From Candidatus Izemoplasmatales bacterium (lineage in GTDB: Bacteria > Bacillota_I > Bacilli_A > Izemoplasmatales > Hujiaoplasmataceae): a stretch of 64,000 bases of DNA. The position numbers were made by a program, and so were the translations under genes. The stretch is from assembly GCA_028691315.1 (NCBI GenBank), contig JAQUZN010000002.1, forward strand, positions 1 to 64,000. The letters run 5' to 3'. Every line of letters starts with the position of its first letter. Within the stretch, counting starts at the first letter, position 1. Positions 53,430 through 62,742 of this stretch are shown in pieces. Under the pieces are notes generated by a model. It saw only the letters and a list, made by a program, of their open reading frames with translations, was not told where the DNA came from and ran no database searches.

Positions 53430-55857
53430 CCTATTTATGGTTGTCGATGCGACAATTAAGGGCAATTTTAATAAATTAACAAGACATCGGATGCCAGGAG
53501 CACTTCCTTTTGGTGCGAAGTATCGACTAATCGACTTTACATTATCAAACTGTAAAAACTCGCATATTACAAATGTTGCGATTTTTCCTTATGGAAATTA
53601 CCGTAGTTTAGCAGATCATATTGGATCAGGTGATAGATGGGATTTAAATCGACGTCGAGATGGGATTTTTATCTTACCTCCTAAAAATTTGAACTTGACT
53701 TTCGATGATTCAATCAGTTTTCAAAGAATGTATGAACATCTTGAGTACTTCCTTAGAAGTTCGCAAGAATATGTGATTGTTTCACCGGCAAATATTGTTT
53801 GGAATATTGATTATCAAGTTCTACTTCATAACCATCTAGTTGAGAATGCGGACATCACTGAAGTATTATCTGCAGATCATAAAAGATTAAAGACATATAT
53901 TCTTTCGAAAAAGCTTTTGTTAGAATATATTTATAACTATGATTCGATTCAGTTTAGAAATTTGTCTGATGTTTTTGATTATGCGCCTAAGCTAAAAAGA
54001 AATCCTTATATTTTCGAATCAGCATGTTTTTACGTAGAAAGCCCTTATGAACTTTATTCGGCAAATATGCAGCTTTTGTTGCCTGAAATTAGAATCCAAT
54101 TATTCCATAAAGAAAGAAGTATCTTGTCAAAAGAAACGATGTCAGCTGCTTCAAGATATGGTGACGAATCAAGAGTTAAAAACAGTATCATTGCATCTGG
54201 TGCTATTATTGATGGTGTTGTAGAAAACTCAGTAATTGGTCGTAAAGTCCATATTAAAGAGGGCGCTACAGTTATAAATTCAGTCATTATGAATCAATGT
54301 ATTATTGAAAGTGATGCATATGTTCAGTATGCTATATTAGATAAAGAAACTAGAGTGTTGAGTCACGCCGAAGTAAAAGGTGATTTTCAGCATTTATTTG
54401 TTTCTGAAAAAAAGCAAAATGTAGTAAGCAATGAAGAACTAAATATCTTACAAATTGCTGCTGAATGTTGGCCGTTTATAAAAACAGGCGGTTTAGCAGA
54501 TGTTGTTGGTTCATTAGCTGAAAATTTTGCTCTACAAGGAATCGTCTCTTCAGTTATGATGCCGCTTTATCCAAGGGTTAAAGAAAAATATAGTTTATTT
54601 ATTGAAAATAAAGCAGAACAAATTATCGAATATGATAAAGAATTATACAAAGTTACCTTATTTGCATATACTGATAAAACGACTAAATACTATTTTATTG
54701 AGTCTTATGATTTCTTTGACAGAGAAAATGTATATGGATATGAAGATGATGGGGACCGATTTGCTTTCTTCTCAAAAGCAGCTCTTGCATTTCTAAATGT
54801 TCTTGAAGCAATGCCAGATGTAATTCACGTCCATGATTGGCATGCCGGACTCATACCATTATTATTAAAGGAAAAACCCGAAACGAAGAATATCCTTACT
54901 TTAATGACCATTCATAATATCGAGTATCAAGGCGTATATAATAGTGATATTTTAGGAAAGCTTAAAATTGAATCCTTTTCGACGACGTTACCTCAAATCA
55001 ACTTTATGGAAATCGGGTTAACATTCGCAACAAATATTTCTACTGTATCAGAAACATATCGAGATGAACTACGTTATGAATATTATTCGAAAAATCTAGT
55101 TGATATCATTAACAAACGCGATCGTGATTTTTATGGAATTTTAAATGGTCTAAGCGAAGATTTTAATCCGAAAAAAGATTTGGTCATTTTCCAAAACTAT
55201 AATTTAGTAAATGTTTTTGATGCGAAGAAATTAAATAAAGAAGATATGCAAAAAAAACTATCTTTGGAAGTCGGAAATGACTTTTTTATACTAGGAATGG
55301 TTTCAAGAATAGTAGAACAAAAAGGCTTTGATATCTTATTACATGCCTTAGAAGAATTTCTAGCAAATCCAAACACCGAGTTTGTAATTTTAGGAACTGG
55401 TGAGACAAGATATAATGACTGGTTAAAATTTATAGCCAGTAAGTTTCCTGGAAGAGTCAGTCTAAACTTAGAATACGATGCAACCGAACCAAATTATATT
55501 TATGCTGGTGCAGACGTCTTTTTGATGCCTTCAAGATATGAACCTTGTGGAATTGGACAAATGATTGCTTTAAAATATGGAACCATTCCAATTGTTCGTC
55601 AAACCGGGGGTTTGAATGACACGGTAGATCATTTTGATTTTATTACCAAAAGAGGAAATGGTTTTAAATTTTACAACTATGATTCTAGAGATTTATTATT
55701 TCAAATGAACAATGCATACCAATTATTTATGAACCATTCACATGAGTGGAAGCAATTAATTATAAATGCAATGAACTCACGTTTTTCACTCGAAGAGAGT
55801 GCGAAGGCTTATATTGAGTTGTATCGAATGATGTTGTCAAATCAGATAAAACCGTAA
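53422..55857 (+). CDS. GlgD-GlgA fusion: adenylyltransferase-like subunit joined to glycogen synthase
   Basis: An 811-aa protein in one uninterrupted frame. Residues 1 to about 335 are GlgD (MVVDATIKGNFNKLTRHRMPGALPFGAKYRLIDF, beta-helix at about 240-330), the non-catalytic partner of GlgC in Firmicutes; its nucleotide loop lacks the GGxGxRL of GlgC. Residues about 340-811 are a GT5 glycogen synthase: FIKTGGLADVVGSL (ADP-glucose site), HVHDWHAGLIP, SRIVEQKGFDILL, and SRYEPCGIGQMIALKYG. ATG 53422 follows AGGTGA. In Bacillus these are two adjacent genes. Fusion could tie ADP-glucose supply to its use. Confidence 0.93.
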   Translation: MNNLFMVVDATIKGNFNKLTRHRMPGALPFGAKYRLIDFTLSNCKNSHITNVAIFPYGNYRSLADHIGSGDRWDLNRRRDGIFILPPKNLNLTFDDSISFQRMYEHLEYFLRSSQEYVIVSPANIVWNIDYQVLLHNHLVENADITEVLSADHKRLKTYILSKKLLLEYIYNYDSIQFRNLSDVFDYAPKLKRNPYIFESACFYVESPYELYSANMQLLLPEIRIQLFHKERSILSKETMSAASRYGDESRVKNSIIASGAIIDGVVENSVIGRKVHIKEGATVINSVIMNQCIIESDAYVQYAILDKETRVLSHAEVKGDFQHLFVSEKKQNVVSNEELNILQIAAECWPFIKTGGLADVVGSLAENFALQGIVSSVMMPLYPRVKEKYSLFIENKAEQIIEYDKELYKVTLFAYTDKTTKYYFIESYDFFDRENVYGYEDDGDRFAFFSKAALAFLNVLEAMPDVIHVHDWHAGLIPLLLKEKPETKNILTLMTIHNIEYQGVYNSDILGKLKIESFSTTLPQINFMEIGLTFATNISTVSETYRDELRYEYYSKNLVDIINKRDRDFYGILNGLSEDFNPKKDLVIFQNYNLVNVFDAKKLNKEDMQKKLSLEVGNDFFILGMVSRIVEQKGFDILLHALEEFLANPNTEFVILGTGETRYNDWLKFIASKFPGRVSLNLEYDATEPNYIYAGADVFLMPSRYEPCGIGQMIALKYGTIPIVRQTGGLNDTVDHFDFITKRGNGFKFYNYDSRDLLFQMNNAYQLFMNHSHEWKQLIINAMNSRFSLEESAKAYIELYRMMLSNQIKP

Positions 55858-55900
55858 ACGGTACCATGAGTTTCAAAAAAAAGAAAAAAATGATTTATGT

Positions 55901-55906
55901 TATAAT
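55901..55906 (+). promoter_or_regulatory. Possible -10 box before glgP
   Basis: TATAAT in the 69-base gap before glgP; the -35 position is only A-rich, so an internal promoter is possible but weak. Confidence 0.35.
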
Positions 55907-55926
55907 GGCTTAGTGAGGTGTTAAGT

Positions 55927-58332
55927 ATGAATAAAAGCATTTTTAACTCGACTGAAAGTTTAAAAAAAGCATTCATTGATAGATTAGAAAAAACATATCT
56001 TACGAAACTTGAAAATTCGAGTGTTCGTGAACGATATAATGTTCTCGGTATATTGGTGAAAGAAGCTTTTGCTTTAGACTGGATGAAAACAAACCAACGA
56101 ATAGACAAAACTGATGCAAGACAAGTATATTATTTTTCTATGGAATTTTTGATGGGAAGACTTATCACAAATAATTTGATGAACTATGGAATTAGTGATA
56201 TAGCTGAACAAGCATTTACAGAAATGGGCTTTGATATTAACGAAACAGAAGACTACGAGCCAGATCCGGGACTTGGTAATGGTGGCTTAGGACGTCTTGC
56301 TGCATGTTATCTTGATTCTATGGCTTCTTTAGGAATCCCTGGTTTTGGTAACTGTATTCGATATAGATATGGCTTATTTAGACAAAAAATCAAAAATGGT
56401 TATCAAGAGGAACGTCCTGATAACTGGCTAGCTGATGGATATGTATGGGAAATTAGGAAAGAAGAGGAAGCAGAAGACATTCCTTTCTTTGGTTATGTTG
56501 AATACCAACAAGGAATGGTTTATCATCCTGCTGAGTATATTCGAGCAGTACCTTATGATGTTCCGATTGTTGGAGATGGAAACAAAGTAGTCACTCATCT
56601 TCGATTATGGAACGCTGAGCCTTCAAGAAAATACCCAAAAAATATTTCAGCGTTCGAGTATGAAGCTAGACTTCAACGAATTTCTGGGTTTTTATATCCT
56701 GATGATACTACTGAAGATGGTAAAAGATTACGATTAATGCAACAATACTTTTTTAGTTCAGCTGGAGTTAAGAGTGTTTGTCGTAAACACAAAGAAAAAT
56801 ATGGTACTTTAATAAATCTTCATGAAAAAGTTGTTTTTCATATCAATGATACTCACCCAACTTTGATTATTCCAGAACTAATGCGTATATTTCTTGATGA
56901 AGAACATATGGAATGGGATGAAGCATGGAAGATTACTACCCATACAGTAGCATATACCAACCACACTATTCTTGCTGAAGCTTTAGAAAAATGGCAAGCA
57001 TCAATCATGCAACCGTTGCTTCCAAGAATATATCAACTAATTGAAGAAATTAACAGAAGATTTTGTCTGGAATTATTAGAAAAACATGGTTATAAAAATA
57101 TTGATTTAATCAATAGTTTATCTATCATTCATGATGGAATGGTCCGAATGGCACATCTTTGTATTGTAGCTTCATTCTCAGTCAATGGAGTCGCAAAATT
57201 ACATACTGAAATTCTTAAAAATATCGAGATGAAGGATTTTTATGCCTTGTATCCTGATAAATTTAGAAATGTGACGAATGGAATCACTCATCGTAGATGG
57301 TTAATTCAATCGAACAAAGAACTAACAAAAATTTTAAATGACACGATTGGGACCTCTTGGGTTCATCGCCCTGAAGACTTGTCTAAACTACTAAAGTTTT
57401 CAAATGACTCAAATGTTCAAAAATCAATTCAACAGATGAAATTCGAAAAGAAAAAAGCACTTTCTGAACGTATTTTTAAAGAACAGGGCATTGTTTTGGA
57501 TCCAAATTCTATCTTTGACATTCAAGTTAAACGTCTTCATGAATATAAAAGACAATTACTAAATGCCTTACATATTATGTATGTGTATCACGAATTAAAA
57601 ACAAATTTGGAGTTCAAGAAGAATTATGCACCACATTCATTCATCTTTGGTGCAAAAGCTGCTGGCTCTTATTACTTTGCTAAAAAGGTCATTAAGTTAA
57701 TCAACACCATTGCAAAAAAAGTGAATGATGATGTCGAAACAAATTCATTCTTGAAAGTTATATTTGTTGAAAATTATAATGTATCATATGCAGAAATTAT
57801 AATGCCGGCTTGTGATATTTCTGAACAAATTTCAACCGCATCTAAAGAAGCGAGTGGAACAGGTAATATGAAATTCATGATGAATGGTGCGATTACATTA
57901 GGAACCGAAGATGGCGCAAATGTTGAAATCCATGAACTGGTTGGAGACGATTGTATTTTTATCTTTGGAATGAATGCTTCTGAAGTTACTTCCTTAATGG
58001 GGAAAAAAACATACCGTCCTAATGACATCTATCTTCAAGATCCTTTGATTCATGAAATTCTAGATAACTTAGTCAACGGATTCTTTGAAAATGAAGATCC
58101 AAATGAATTTAAAGATATCTTTGACCGCCTTGTAAATGAAGATACTTATTTTGTGTTAAAAGACTTTGAAGCATATAAACAAGCTCATCAAGCAGCTAAT
58201 GAAGCATATAAGAACCAACAAGAATGGACTAGAAAAGCAATAGTTAATATTGGAAAAAGCGGTATTTTTTCAAGTGATCGTTCCATTCAAGAATATGCAG
58301 ATAATATTTGGCATATAAAAAGTATTCTCTAA
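55927..58332 (+). CDS. glgP: Glycogen/starch phosphorylase
   Basis: An 801-aa GT35 enzyme that releases glucose-1-phosphate from glycogen. YYFSMEFLMGR, DPGLGNGGLGRLAACYLDSMA, FHINDTHPTL, and the pyridoxal-phosphate site EASGTGNMKFMMNGAITLGTEDGANVEI (PLP-Lys after Asn-Met) are all intact. ATG 55927 follows GAGGTG by six bases. With glgB, glgC and glgD-glgA it gives a complete make-and-use glycogen set; no debranching enzyme (glgX/pulA) is visible here. Confidence 0.97.
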   Translation: MNKSIFNSTESLKKAFIDRLEKTYLTKLENSSVRERYNVLGILVKEAFALDWMKTNQRIDKTDARQVYYFSMEFLMGRLITNNLMNYGISDIAEQAFTEMGFDINETEDYEPDPGLGNGGLGRLAACYLDSMASLGIPGFGNCIRYRYGLFRQKIKNGYQEERPDNWLADGYVWEIRKEEEAEDIPFFGYVEYQQGMVYHPAEYIRAVPYDVPIVGDGNKVVTHLRLWNAEPSRKYPKNISAFEYEARLQRISGFLYPDDTTEDGKRLRLMQQYFFSSAGVKSVCRKHKEKYGTLINLHEKVVFHINDTHPTLIIPELMRIFLDEEHMEWDEAWKITTHTVAYTNHTILAEALEKWQASIMQPLLPRIYQLIEEINRRFCLELLEKHGYKNIDLINSLSIIHDGMVRMAHLCIVASFSVNGVAKLHTEILKNIEMKDFYALYPDKFRNVTNGITHRRWLIQSNKELTKILNDTIGTSWVHRPEDLSKLLKFSNDSNVQKSIQQMKFEKKKALSERIFKEQGIVLDPNSIFDIQVKRLHEYKRQLLNALHIMYVYHELKTNLEFKKNYAPHSFIFGAKAAGSYYFAKKVIKLINTIAKKVNDDVETNSFLKVIFVENYNVSYAEIIMPACDISEQISTASKEASGTGNMKFMMNGAITLGTEDGANVEIHELVGDDCIFIFGMNASEVTSLMGKKTYRPNDIYLQDPLIHEILDNLVNGFFENEDPNEFKDIFDRLVNEDTYFVLKDFEAYKQAHQAANEAYKNQQEWTRKAIVNIGKSGIFSSDRSIQEYADNIWHIKSIL

Positions 58333-58337
58333 TTTAT

Positions 58338-58368
58338 AAATGACTAACATTGTTAGTCATTTTTTTTG
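58338..58368 (+). terminator. Terminator of the glycogen cluster
   Basis: AATGACTAAC and GTTAGTCATT pair around ATT, followed by eight T. Confidence 0.92.
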
Positions 58369-58375
58369 ATATGTT

Positions 58376-58403
58376 TTGAATTTACGATTCTTTTTGATAT
58401 AAT
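58376..58403 (+). promoter_or_regulatory. Promoter of the lipoprotein-cyclase pair
   Basis: TTGAAT (58376-58381), 16 bases, TATAAT (58398-58403). Confidence 0.7.
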
Positions 58404-58422
58404 CTATATGAGGTGCATCTAA

Positions 58423-59172
58423 ATGAGAAAATGGATTTTAGTATTTCTTGGAGCAATAACGACTTTTGGTATGATTAGTTGTAATCAAGCCATACCTGAT
58501 TACTCTATTGATGAAGCTTTTGTTTTGATGAATCAAGCAATTGTTTCATATCTTGAAGCGGATAGTCTTTCACTTGAGTATACAGGAAATTATGTTTCAA
58601 CAAACTATAATAATGATGAAGTCATGACGGTTAAAATGAAAAAAATGAATTCAGATAATTTAATTGGACAAGTTAGTATGACAATAACTGAAAACAATAG
58701 TTCATTTGATAGTAAGGTTAATTTTATTGATGGAATAGTTTATACAGCGAATTATATATCAGGTAACAACCCTGAGTATTTAAAAAAGACTTTGGATAGT
58801 GCTGAATATCAGCGATTATATCAATCATTTTTGAAAGCTGAAATCAAACAAGATTCCACAAGAAGTTCCCAAATTGAAGTTGATAAAGACAATTTAACAA
58901 TTCAATTTGAGTTGAAATCTGAAGATGTTGAGCCAACTTTTTTTGTTAGTTCTGTTCTTCAAACTGTTCGCTTTGCAATTGTAAAAATCGTTGTTTCTCA
59001 TCAAGGAGTACTTCGTTCTTTATCTGTAGAGTATGAGGGAACAATTGATGGGGTTGTAGGAGTACAAACTTATTCCTTATTTGTTTTAAAACTGAATCAA
59101 TATGTGATTATTAAACAATTATCTTCAACTGAAAAAGCAATATATCAGGAATCCACAGATGAAACTGCATAA
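58423..59172 (+). CDS. Uncharacterised lipoprotein
   Basis: A 249-aa protein with a lipoprotein signal (MRKWILVFLGAITTFGMISC; Cys at about 20). The mature part is beta-rich, with alternating charged strands (SLEYTGNYVSTNYNNDEVMTVKMKKM) resembling LppX/LolA-like half-barrels, but no family is recognised. It overlaps the cyclase-family gene by 14 bases, so the two are co-translated. Confidence 0.65.
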   Translation: MRKWILVFLGAITTFGMISCNQAIPDYSIDEAFVLMNQAIVSYLEADSLSLEYTGNYVSTNYNNDEVMTVKMKKMNSDNLIGQVSMTITENNSSFDSKVNFIDGIVYTANYISGNNPEYLKKTLDSAEYQRLYQSFLKAEIKQDSTRSSQIEVDKDNLTIQFELKSEDVEPTFFVSSVLQTVRFAIVKIVVSHQGVLRSLSVEYEGTIDGVVGVQTYSLFVLKLNQYVIIKQLSSTEKAIYQESTDETA

Positions 59173-59803
59173 TTGGATTGATTTAACGCACTTAATTTCT
59201 CCAGAGACGATTGTATATCCTGGGGATCCAGCTTTAATAATAGTGAATAAAAATGATTATCCTAAGTCGGATTTTCATATTGATGAGATTACTTCGGCTA
59301 TGCATGTAGGAACTCACCTTGACAGTCCATTTCATTTTATTAAAGATGGAAATAGTATTGATGATATTGACATAAACCAAGTTGTTGGAGATGCATCTGT
59401 TGTAAAAGTTACAGTGGTTGATAACGTAATTGCAACTGCATCTATTGAGAAACAATATAATTCTCTTGAACATAAGCATCCGATTTTACTAATATCGACA
59501 AATCACTCAGAATTATTTAATAAGAATGAATATTTTTTAGAATGTCCTAGTTTTGAAAAAAGTATTTTTGATTTTGTAATCAAGTATCGCATCACTTGTA
59601 TCGGGCTTGATTTACCGACAATTCAGTATGCATCTGAATCCCCTAAAAACGCTCATCTAGATTTTTTAGGAAATAACATTATTATTATTGAGGGTTTAAA
59701 TCTTTTAGAAACTTTGAGTAGTGAAGTTTTTTTTATTGGATTACCATTAAAGATTAAAGGCATTGACGGCTCTTTAATTAGAGCTATCGCAAAGAATATA
59801 TAA
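59159..59803 (+). CDS. Cyclase family protein (kynurenine formamidase-like hydrolase)
   Basis: A 214-aa cytosolic metal hydrolase. WIDLTHLISPETIVYPGDP at the start and the metal-binding motif HVGTHLDSPFHF (H-x-G-T-H-x-D-x-P-x-H) are diagnostic of the PF04199 family; GLDLPTIQYA is the second conserved block. Homologues hydrolyse N-formylkynurenine or close polyketide rings; no tryptophan-degradation genes are nearby, so the substrate is unknown. Start inside the lipoprotein gene; no separate promoter. Confidence 0.87.
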   Translation: MKLHNWIDLTHLISPETIVYPGDPALIIVNKNDYPKSDFHIDEITSAMHVGTHLDSPFHFIKDGNSIDDIDINQVVGDASVVKVTVVDNVIATASIEKQYNSLEHKHPILLISTNHSELFNKNEYFLECPSFEKSIFDFVIKYRITCIGLDLPTIQYASESPKNAHLDFLGNNIIIIEGLNLLETLSSEVFFIGLPLKIKGIDGSLIRAIAKNI

Positions 59804-59828
59804 AAAAACGTTTTCTATATTGTTCAAA

Positions 59829-59857
59829 TTGACTATTATATAGAAATGAAGTATAAT
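59829..59857 (+). promoter_or_regulatory. Promoter of the ribU riboswitch transcript
   Basis: TTGACT (59829-59834), 17 bases, TATAAT (59852-59857), about 20 bases before the aptamer. Confidence 0.85.
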
Positions 59858-59875
59858 AATAATATAATTGAATAA

Positions 59876-59981
59876 CACTTCAGGGCAGGGCGTAAATCCC
59901 TACCGGCGGTATAGTCCGCGAGCTCTTTGCATGATTAGGTGAGATTCCTAAACCGACAGTATAGTCTGGATGAAAGAAGTG
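59876..59981 (+). promoter_or_regulatory. FMN riboswitch (RFN element)
   Basis: All conserved blocks are present: CAGGGCAGGG, TCCCTACCGGCGGTATAGTC, CGCGAGC, GGTGAGATTCC, AACCGACAGTATAGTC and GGATGAAAGAAG. P1 is CACTTC (59876-59881) with GAAGTG (59976-59981). FMN binding should stabilise P1. Confidence 0.96.
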
Positions 59982-60011
59982 AATATTGTCATTTTCTTGT
60001 GATTCTAATTC

Positions 60012-60036
60012 ATGCCTGAAGTTTTGGGCATTTTTA
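60012..60036 (+). terminator. FMN-controlled terminator before ribU
   Basis: ATGCCT and GGGCAT-type arms (60012-60017, 60026-60031) close an eight-base loop, followed by five T. GCCTGAAG (60014-60021) can instead pair with CTTCAGGGC at 59878-59886, one G bulged, forming an antiterminator that also dissolves P1. High FMN should therefore switch ribU off by termination. Confidence 0.8.
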
Positions 60037-60050
60037 ATTAGGAGGAACTG

Positions 60051-60683
60051 ATGAATCGTACAATGAAAAAAAGAAATATTAAGTGGCTTTCGACTGTGGC
60101 AATTTTAGGTGCCATGTCTGCAGTAATTATGCTTGTGAAAATTCCATTATGGTTCGCTCCCGATTTTTACACGCTTGATTTCAGTGAAATTCCAGTCTTA
60201 ATTGGCGCGTTTGCTCTTGGCCCTTTCGCAGGAATTGCAATTGAGGCAATTAAGGTATTATTAAATGTTGTATTAAATGGATCTTATACGATGGGGGTTG
60301 GCGAGCTCGCTAATTTTCTAATCGGAGTTTCTTTAGTTTTACCAGCAAGTATAGTCTATTTTAAGCATAAAACAAAAAAGTCAGCTATTGTTGGTCTTGC
60401 CCTTGGAGTATTATTTATGATTTTAGTAGGATCCATCTTAAATGCGTATTTATTACTTCCATTTTATGCTTTTGCTTATCATATGAATGTTTCCGATTTG
60501 GTCGCTATAGGAACACTTGTGAATCCAAACATTACAAGTTTGACTAGTTTTATTATGCTTGCAGTTGCTCCTTTTAATTTAGTAAAGGGAACTTTAGTGA
60601 GTATTATAGTTATTTTAATTTATAAAAGAGTGTCCTTTTTAATTAAAGGAAAAGATGATGAAGGATTGGAGTCATATGAGTAA
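60051..60683 (+). CDS. ribU: Riboflavin ECF transporter S component
   Basis: A 210-aa membrane protein with about six helices that captures riboflavin for an energy-coupling-factor importer. LPFxDxSEIPVLIGAFALGPFAG-type sequence here reads DFYTLDFSEIPVLIGAF..., followed by the EAIKVLLN helix and a terminal LVKGTLVSIIVILIYKRV, matching RibU. Location under an FMN riboswitch makes the substrate assignment strong. The ECF ATPases and T component are not in this window. GGAGGAACTG precedes the ATG. Confidence 0.95.
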   Translation: MNRTMKKRNIKWLSTVAILGAMSAVIMLVKIPLWFAPDFYTLDFSEIPVLIGAFALGPFAGIAIEAIKVLLNVVLNGSYTMGVGELANFLIGVSLVLPASIVYFKHKTKKSAIVGLALGVLFMILVGSILNAYLLLPFYAFAYHMNVSDLVAIGTLVNPNITSLTSFIMLAVAPFNLVKGTLVSIIVILIYKRVSFLIKGKDDEGLESYE

Positions 60684-61089
60684 AAGATTATTAACGATTT
60701 TGATGGTATTAATGGCAGGACTTCTCTTTTTGTCATGTGAACAAACGACGACAACAACTTCATTTGCTGGGTATAATTATTCTGATTTTCCTGAGCTTCT
60801 AATCTCTGATCCGTATACACAATTAAATGTTCTTGATCAAGATTACTATGTATATTATTATGGGTTAACTTGTGCACATTGTATTGCAATAAAACAAGAA
60901 GTGTTGACAAAAATTGCTTTGTTAACACAAGATCACGTGTTTTTAGTTCAAGTATCTTCTTTAAGTGATATTATGCCTGGAATTGGTGTCACGAAAACCC
61001 CTACAATCATTAAAGTAGTAAATCACCAACTTGTATCCTTAGATGTTGGAGATACAGATGTTTTAGCAGTATTTGATTCATTAAAATAA
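60676..61089 (+). CDS. Thioredoxin-like lipoprotein with CAHC motif
   Basis: A 137-aa lipoprotein: lipobox FLSC at about residue 21, a Thr-rich linker, then a thioredoxin-like core with YYVYYYGLTCAHCIAIKQEV and a cis-Pro region KTPTIIKV. The CxxC sits outside the membrane, so a disulfide reductase or oxidase role at the cell surface is likely. ATG 60676 is chosen because it begins the signal peptide and follows GGATTGGAG; upstream ATGs lie earlier in the ribU end. It overlaps ribU by eight bases and so comes under the FMN riboswitch. Confidence 0.72.
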   Translation: MSKRLLTILMVLMAGLLFLSCEQTTTTTSFAGYNYSDFPELLISDPYTQLNVLDQDYYVYYYGLTCAHCIAIKQEVLTKIALLTQDHVFLVQVSSLSDIMPGIGVTKTPTIIKVVNHQLVSLDVGDTDVLAVFDSLK

Positions 61090-61120
61090 AAAAAAGGTCC
61101 CATAAAATTGGGGCCTTTTA
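61090..61120. terminator. Bidirectional terminator after the thioredoxin-like gene
   Basis: AAAAGGTCCC and GGGGCCTTTT pair (one G-U) around ATAAAATT, with A/T runs on both sides; it can serve the convergent gene on the minus strand as well. Confidence 0.85.
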
Positions 61121-61876
61121 TTATAATGATTTTGCTATCTCATTTTGAATAAGAGGATGAATGTGAATGAAGGAGCTGCCATTAATGTCGATAAAATTAA
61201 ATTTACTATAGGATTGAAAGTTGTTATTTCCATAAGTAGAAGTTGATATTATTTCAGTAAATTTAATGATTCTTTCACTATCATCAAAATAAACGCTATA
61301 AAATTTTGTGAGTTTTGATTTTCTTACTTGTGAAGTAATACGGATAGAAGTAACGTTTTTTTTAGACTTTATTCTTATGTTGTCTTCGGCTTTGAGTTGA
61401 AACCAAAAGAGCGTTTTTTCAATTTCTTCTTTTAATCTTTGTGTATTCTTTTCTGTATAGACTGTTTGATTTTTAGTATTATAAGTGTACATTATCTTAT
61501 CAGTTAGGTATACTTCTTTCGATTTAGAAACAATATAGATTACTTTATCTAAATTTACTGTTTCAGACAAATAAATCGTTGATATACCGATTGTTTTACT
61601 CAAAATTAAGATCAAAATTAGTAAGACTAAAATAATGCCACCAGTGATAATTAAAAATCCAAGAAAGAAAGAATCATAGCCTGTTTCACCAGGGCGCAAA
61701 ACAACTCCATGATTTTCCATTGGTACACTTAATAAATATAGAGTTAAAAAAACGATAAAAAGGATTAGTGGTGTAACTAAAATAATGAATAGGACAAAGG
61801 GGACAACTTGATTATTTTTTTCAATTGTTGCGGTTCGAATTTTTTTAAAAGCGGCTATTATTTTTTCAAAATCCAT
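61121..61876 (-). CDS. Hypothetical two-helix membrane protein
   Basis: A 251-aa protein with a short cytosolic N-terminus and two helices (about 25-48 and 70-95) separated by an extracellular loop. The remaining about 155 residues are a cytosolic beta-rich domain (VYLTDKIMYTYNTKNQTVYTEKN, FHIHPLIQNEIAKSL end). No family recognised. It follows AGGTGAAGCTC on the minus strand and is a single-gene unit. Confidence 0.6.
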   Translation of the reverse strand: MDFEKIIAAFKKIRTATIEKNNQVVPFVLFIILVTPLILFIVFLTLYLLSVPMENHGVVLRPGETGYDSFFLGFLIITGGIILVLLILILILSKTIGISTIYLSETVNLDKVIYIVSKSKEVYLTDKIMYTYNTKNQTVYTEKNTQRLKEEIEKTLFWFQLKAEDNIRIKSKKNVTSIRITSQVRKSKLTKFYSVYFDDSERIIKFTEIISTSTYGNNNFQSYSKFNFIDINGSSFIHIHPLIQNEIAKSL

Positions 61877-62021
61877 AGAGCTTCACCTCACATACAAATA
61901 TTATATACGATTTGTGAACTTTTTTACAATTCTTCTGAATTTTTATTTTAATAGTATTCAAAAAAAACGAAAATAATGTTAAAATAAAGTGTTCTAATTA
62001 TTTGAAAGAAAGCGTGGTACA

Positions 62022-62741
62022 ATGAATACAGTAAAAATCGATAAGTACTTTCGAGGAATGATTGCACACCGTGGACTCAGTGGAATCGAAACGGAAAACA
62101 CCATTAACGCTTTTGTTGCTGCAGGAAATCGTAGTTACTTTGGGATAGAATGTGATATTAGAGCATCAAAAGACAACAAATTAATGGTAATCCATGACGA
62201 TACTTTGCTTCGACTAGGGTTGCTTAATTTATATGTTCCAAGTTTTAAATACGATGAAATCCGCAAGTTTACATTAGTGGATAGAAAGAGTGGAAATTTA
62301 AGTGATTCAGTAACAATCCCTTTGCTTTCAGAGTATTTAACAATATGTAAAACATATCAGAAAATAGCTTTTATTGAGTGCAAAAACACTTTGTCATTTG
62401 AACATTTGGATATGCTCTTAGGTGAAATTGACAAGTATTATGATATTTCAAATGTCGTAGTAATTAGTTTTCATGAAAAATATTTAACTTATTTAAGAAA
62501 ACAAAGACCAGAAATAGTGCTTTACTATTTGACTTGGACAATGGATGATCATGTTTTTGAATTATGTGAGAATAATCAAATAAACCTAGATATCGATTAT
62601 AAACAAATTGATGAAGCAACGATTAAGAAGTACCACTTAATTGGCTTAAAAGTTGCAGTTTACACTGTTGATGATAAGGAAATTGCTGAAAAGTTGATTA
62701 AGTTAGGCGTAGATTTTATTACGACTAACATACTAGAGTAA
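62022..62741 (+). CDS. Glycerophosphodiester phosphodiesterase
   Basis: A 239-aa cytosolic GDPD enzyme (UgpQ-like) releasing glycerol-3-phosphate from deacylated phospholipids. IAHRGLSGIETENTINAF (His-Arg and Glu), GIECDIRASKDNKLMVIHDD (Glu, Asp, second His), and IECKN are the metal and catalytic residues. No signal peptide. It is followed by a PfkB kinase gene two bases later. Confidence 0.92.
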   Translation: MNTVKIDKYFRGMIAHRGLSGIETENTINAFVAAGNRSYFGIECDIRASKDNKLMVIHDDTLLRLGLLNLYVPSFKYDEIRKFTLVDRKSGNLSDSVTIPLLSEYLTICKTYQKIAFIECKNTLSFEHLDMLLGEIDKYYDISNVVVISFHEKYLTYLRKQRPEIVLYYLTWTMDDHVFELCENNQINLDIDYKQIDEATIKKYHLIGLKVAVYTVDDKEIAEKLIKLGVDFITTNILE

Positions 62742-62742
62742 T

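Noticed and set aside
54602-54796. Short second frame inside the GlgD-GlgA gene
   Set aside because: It overlaps conserved glycogen synthase coding sequence and has no ribosome site.
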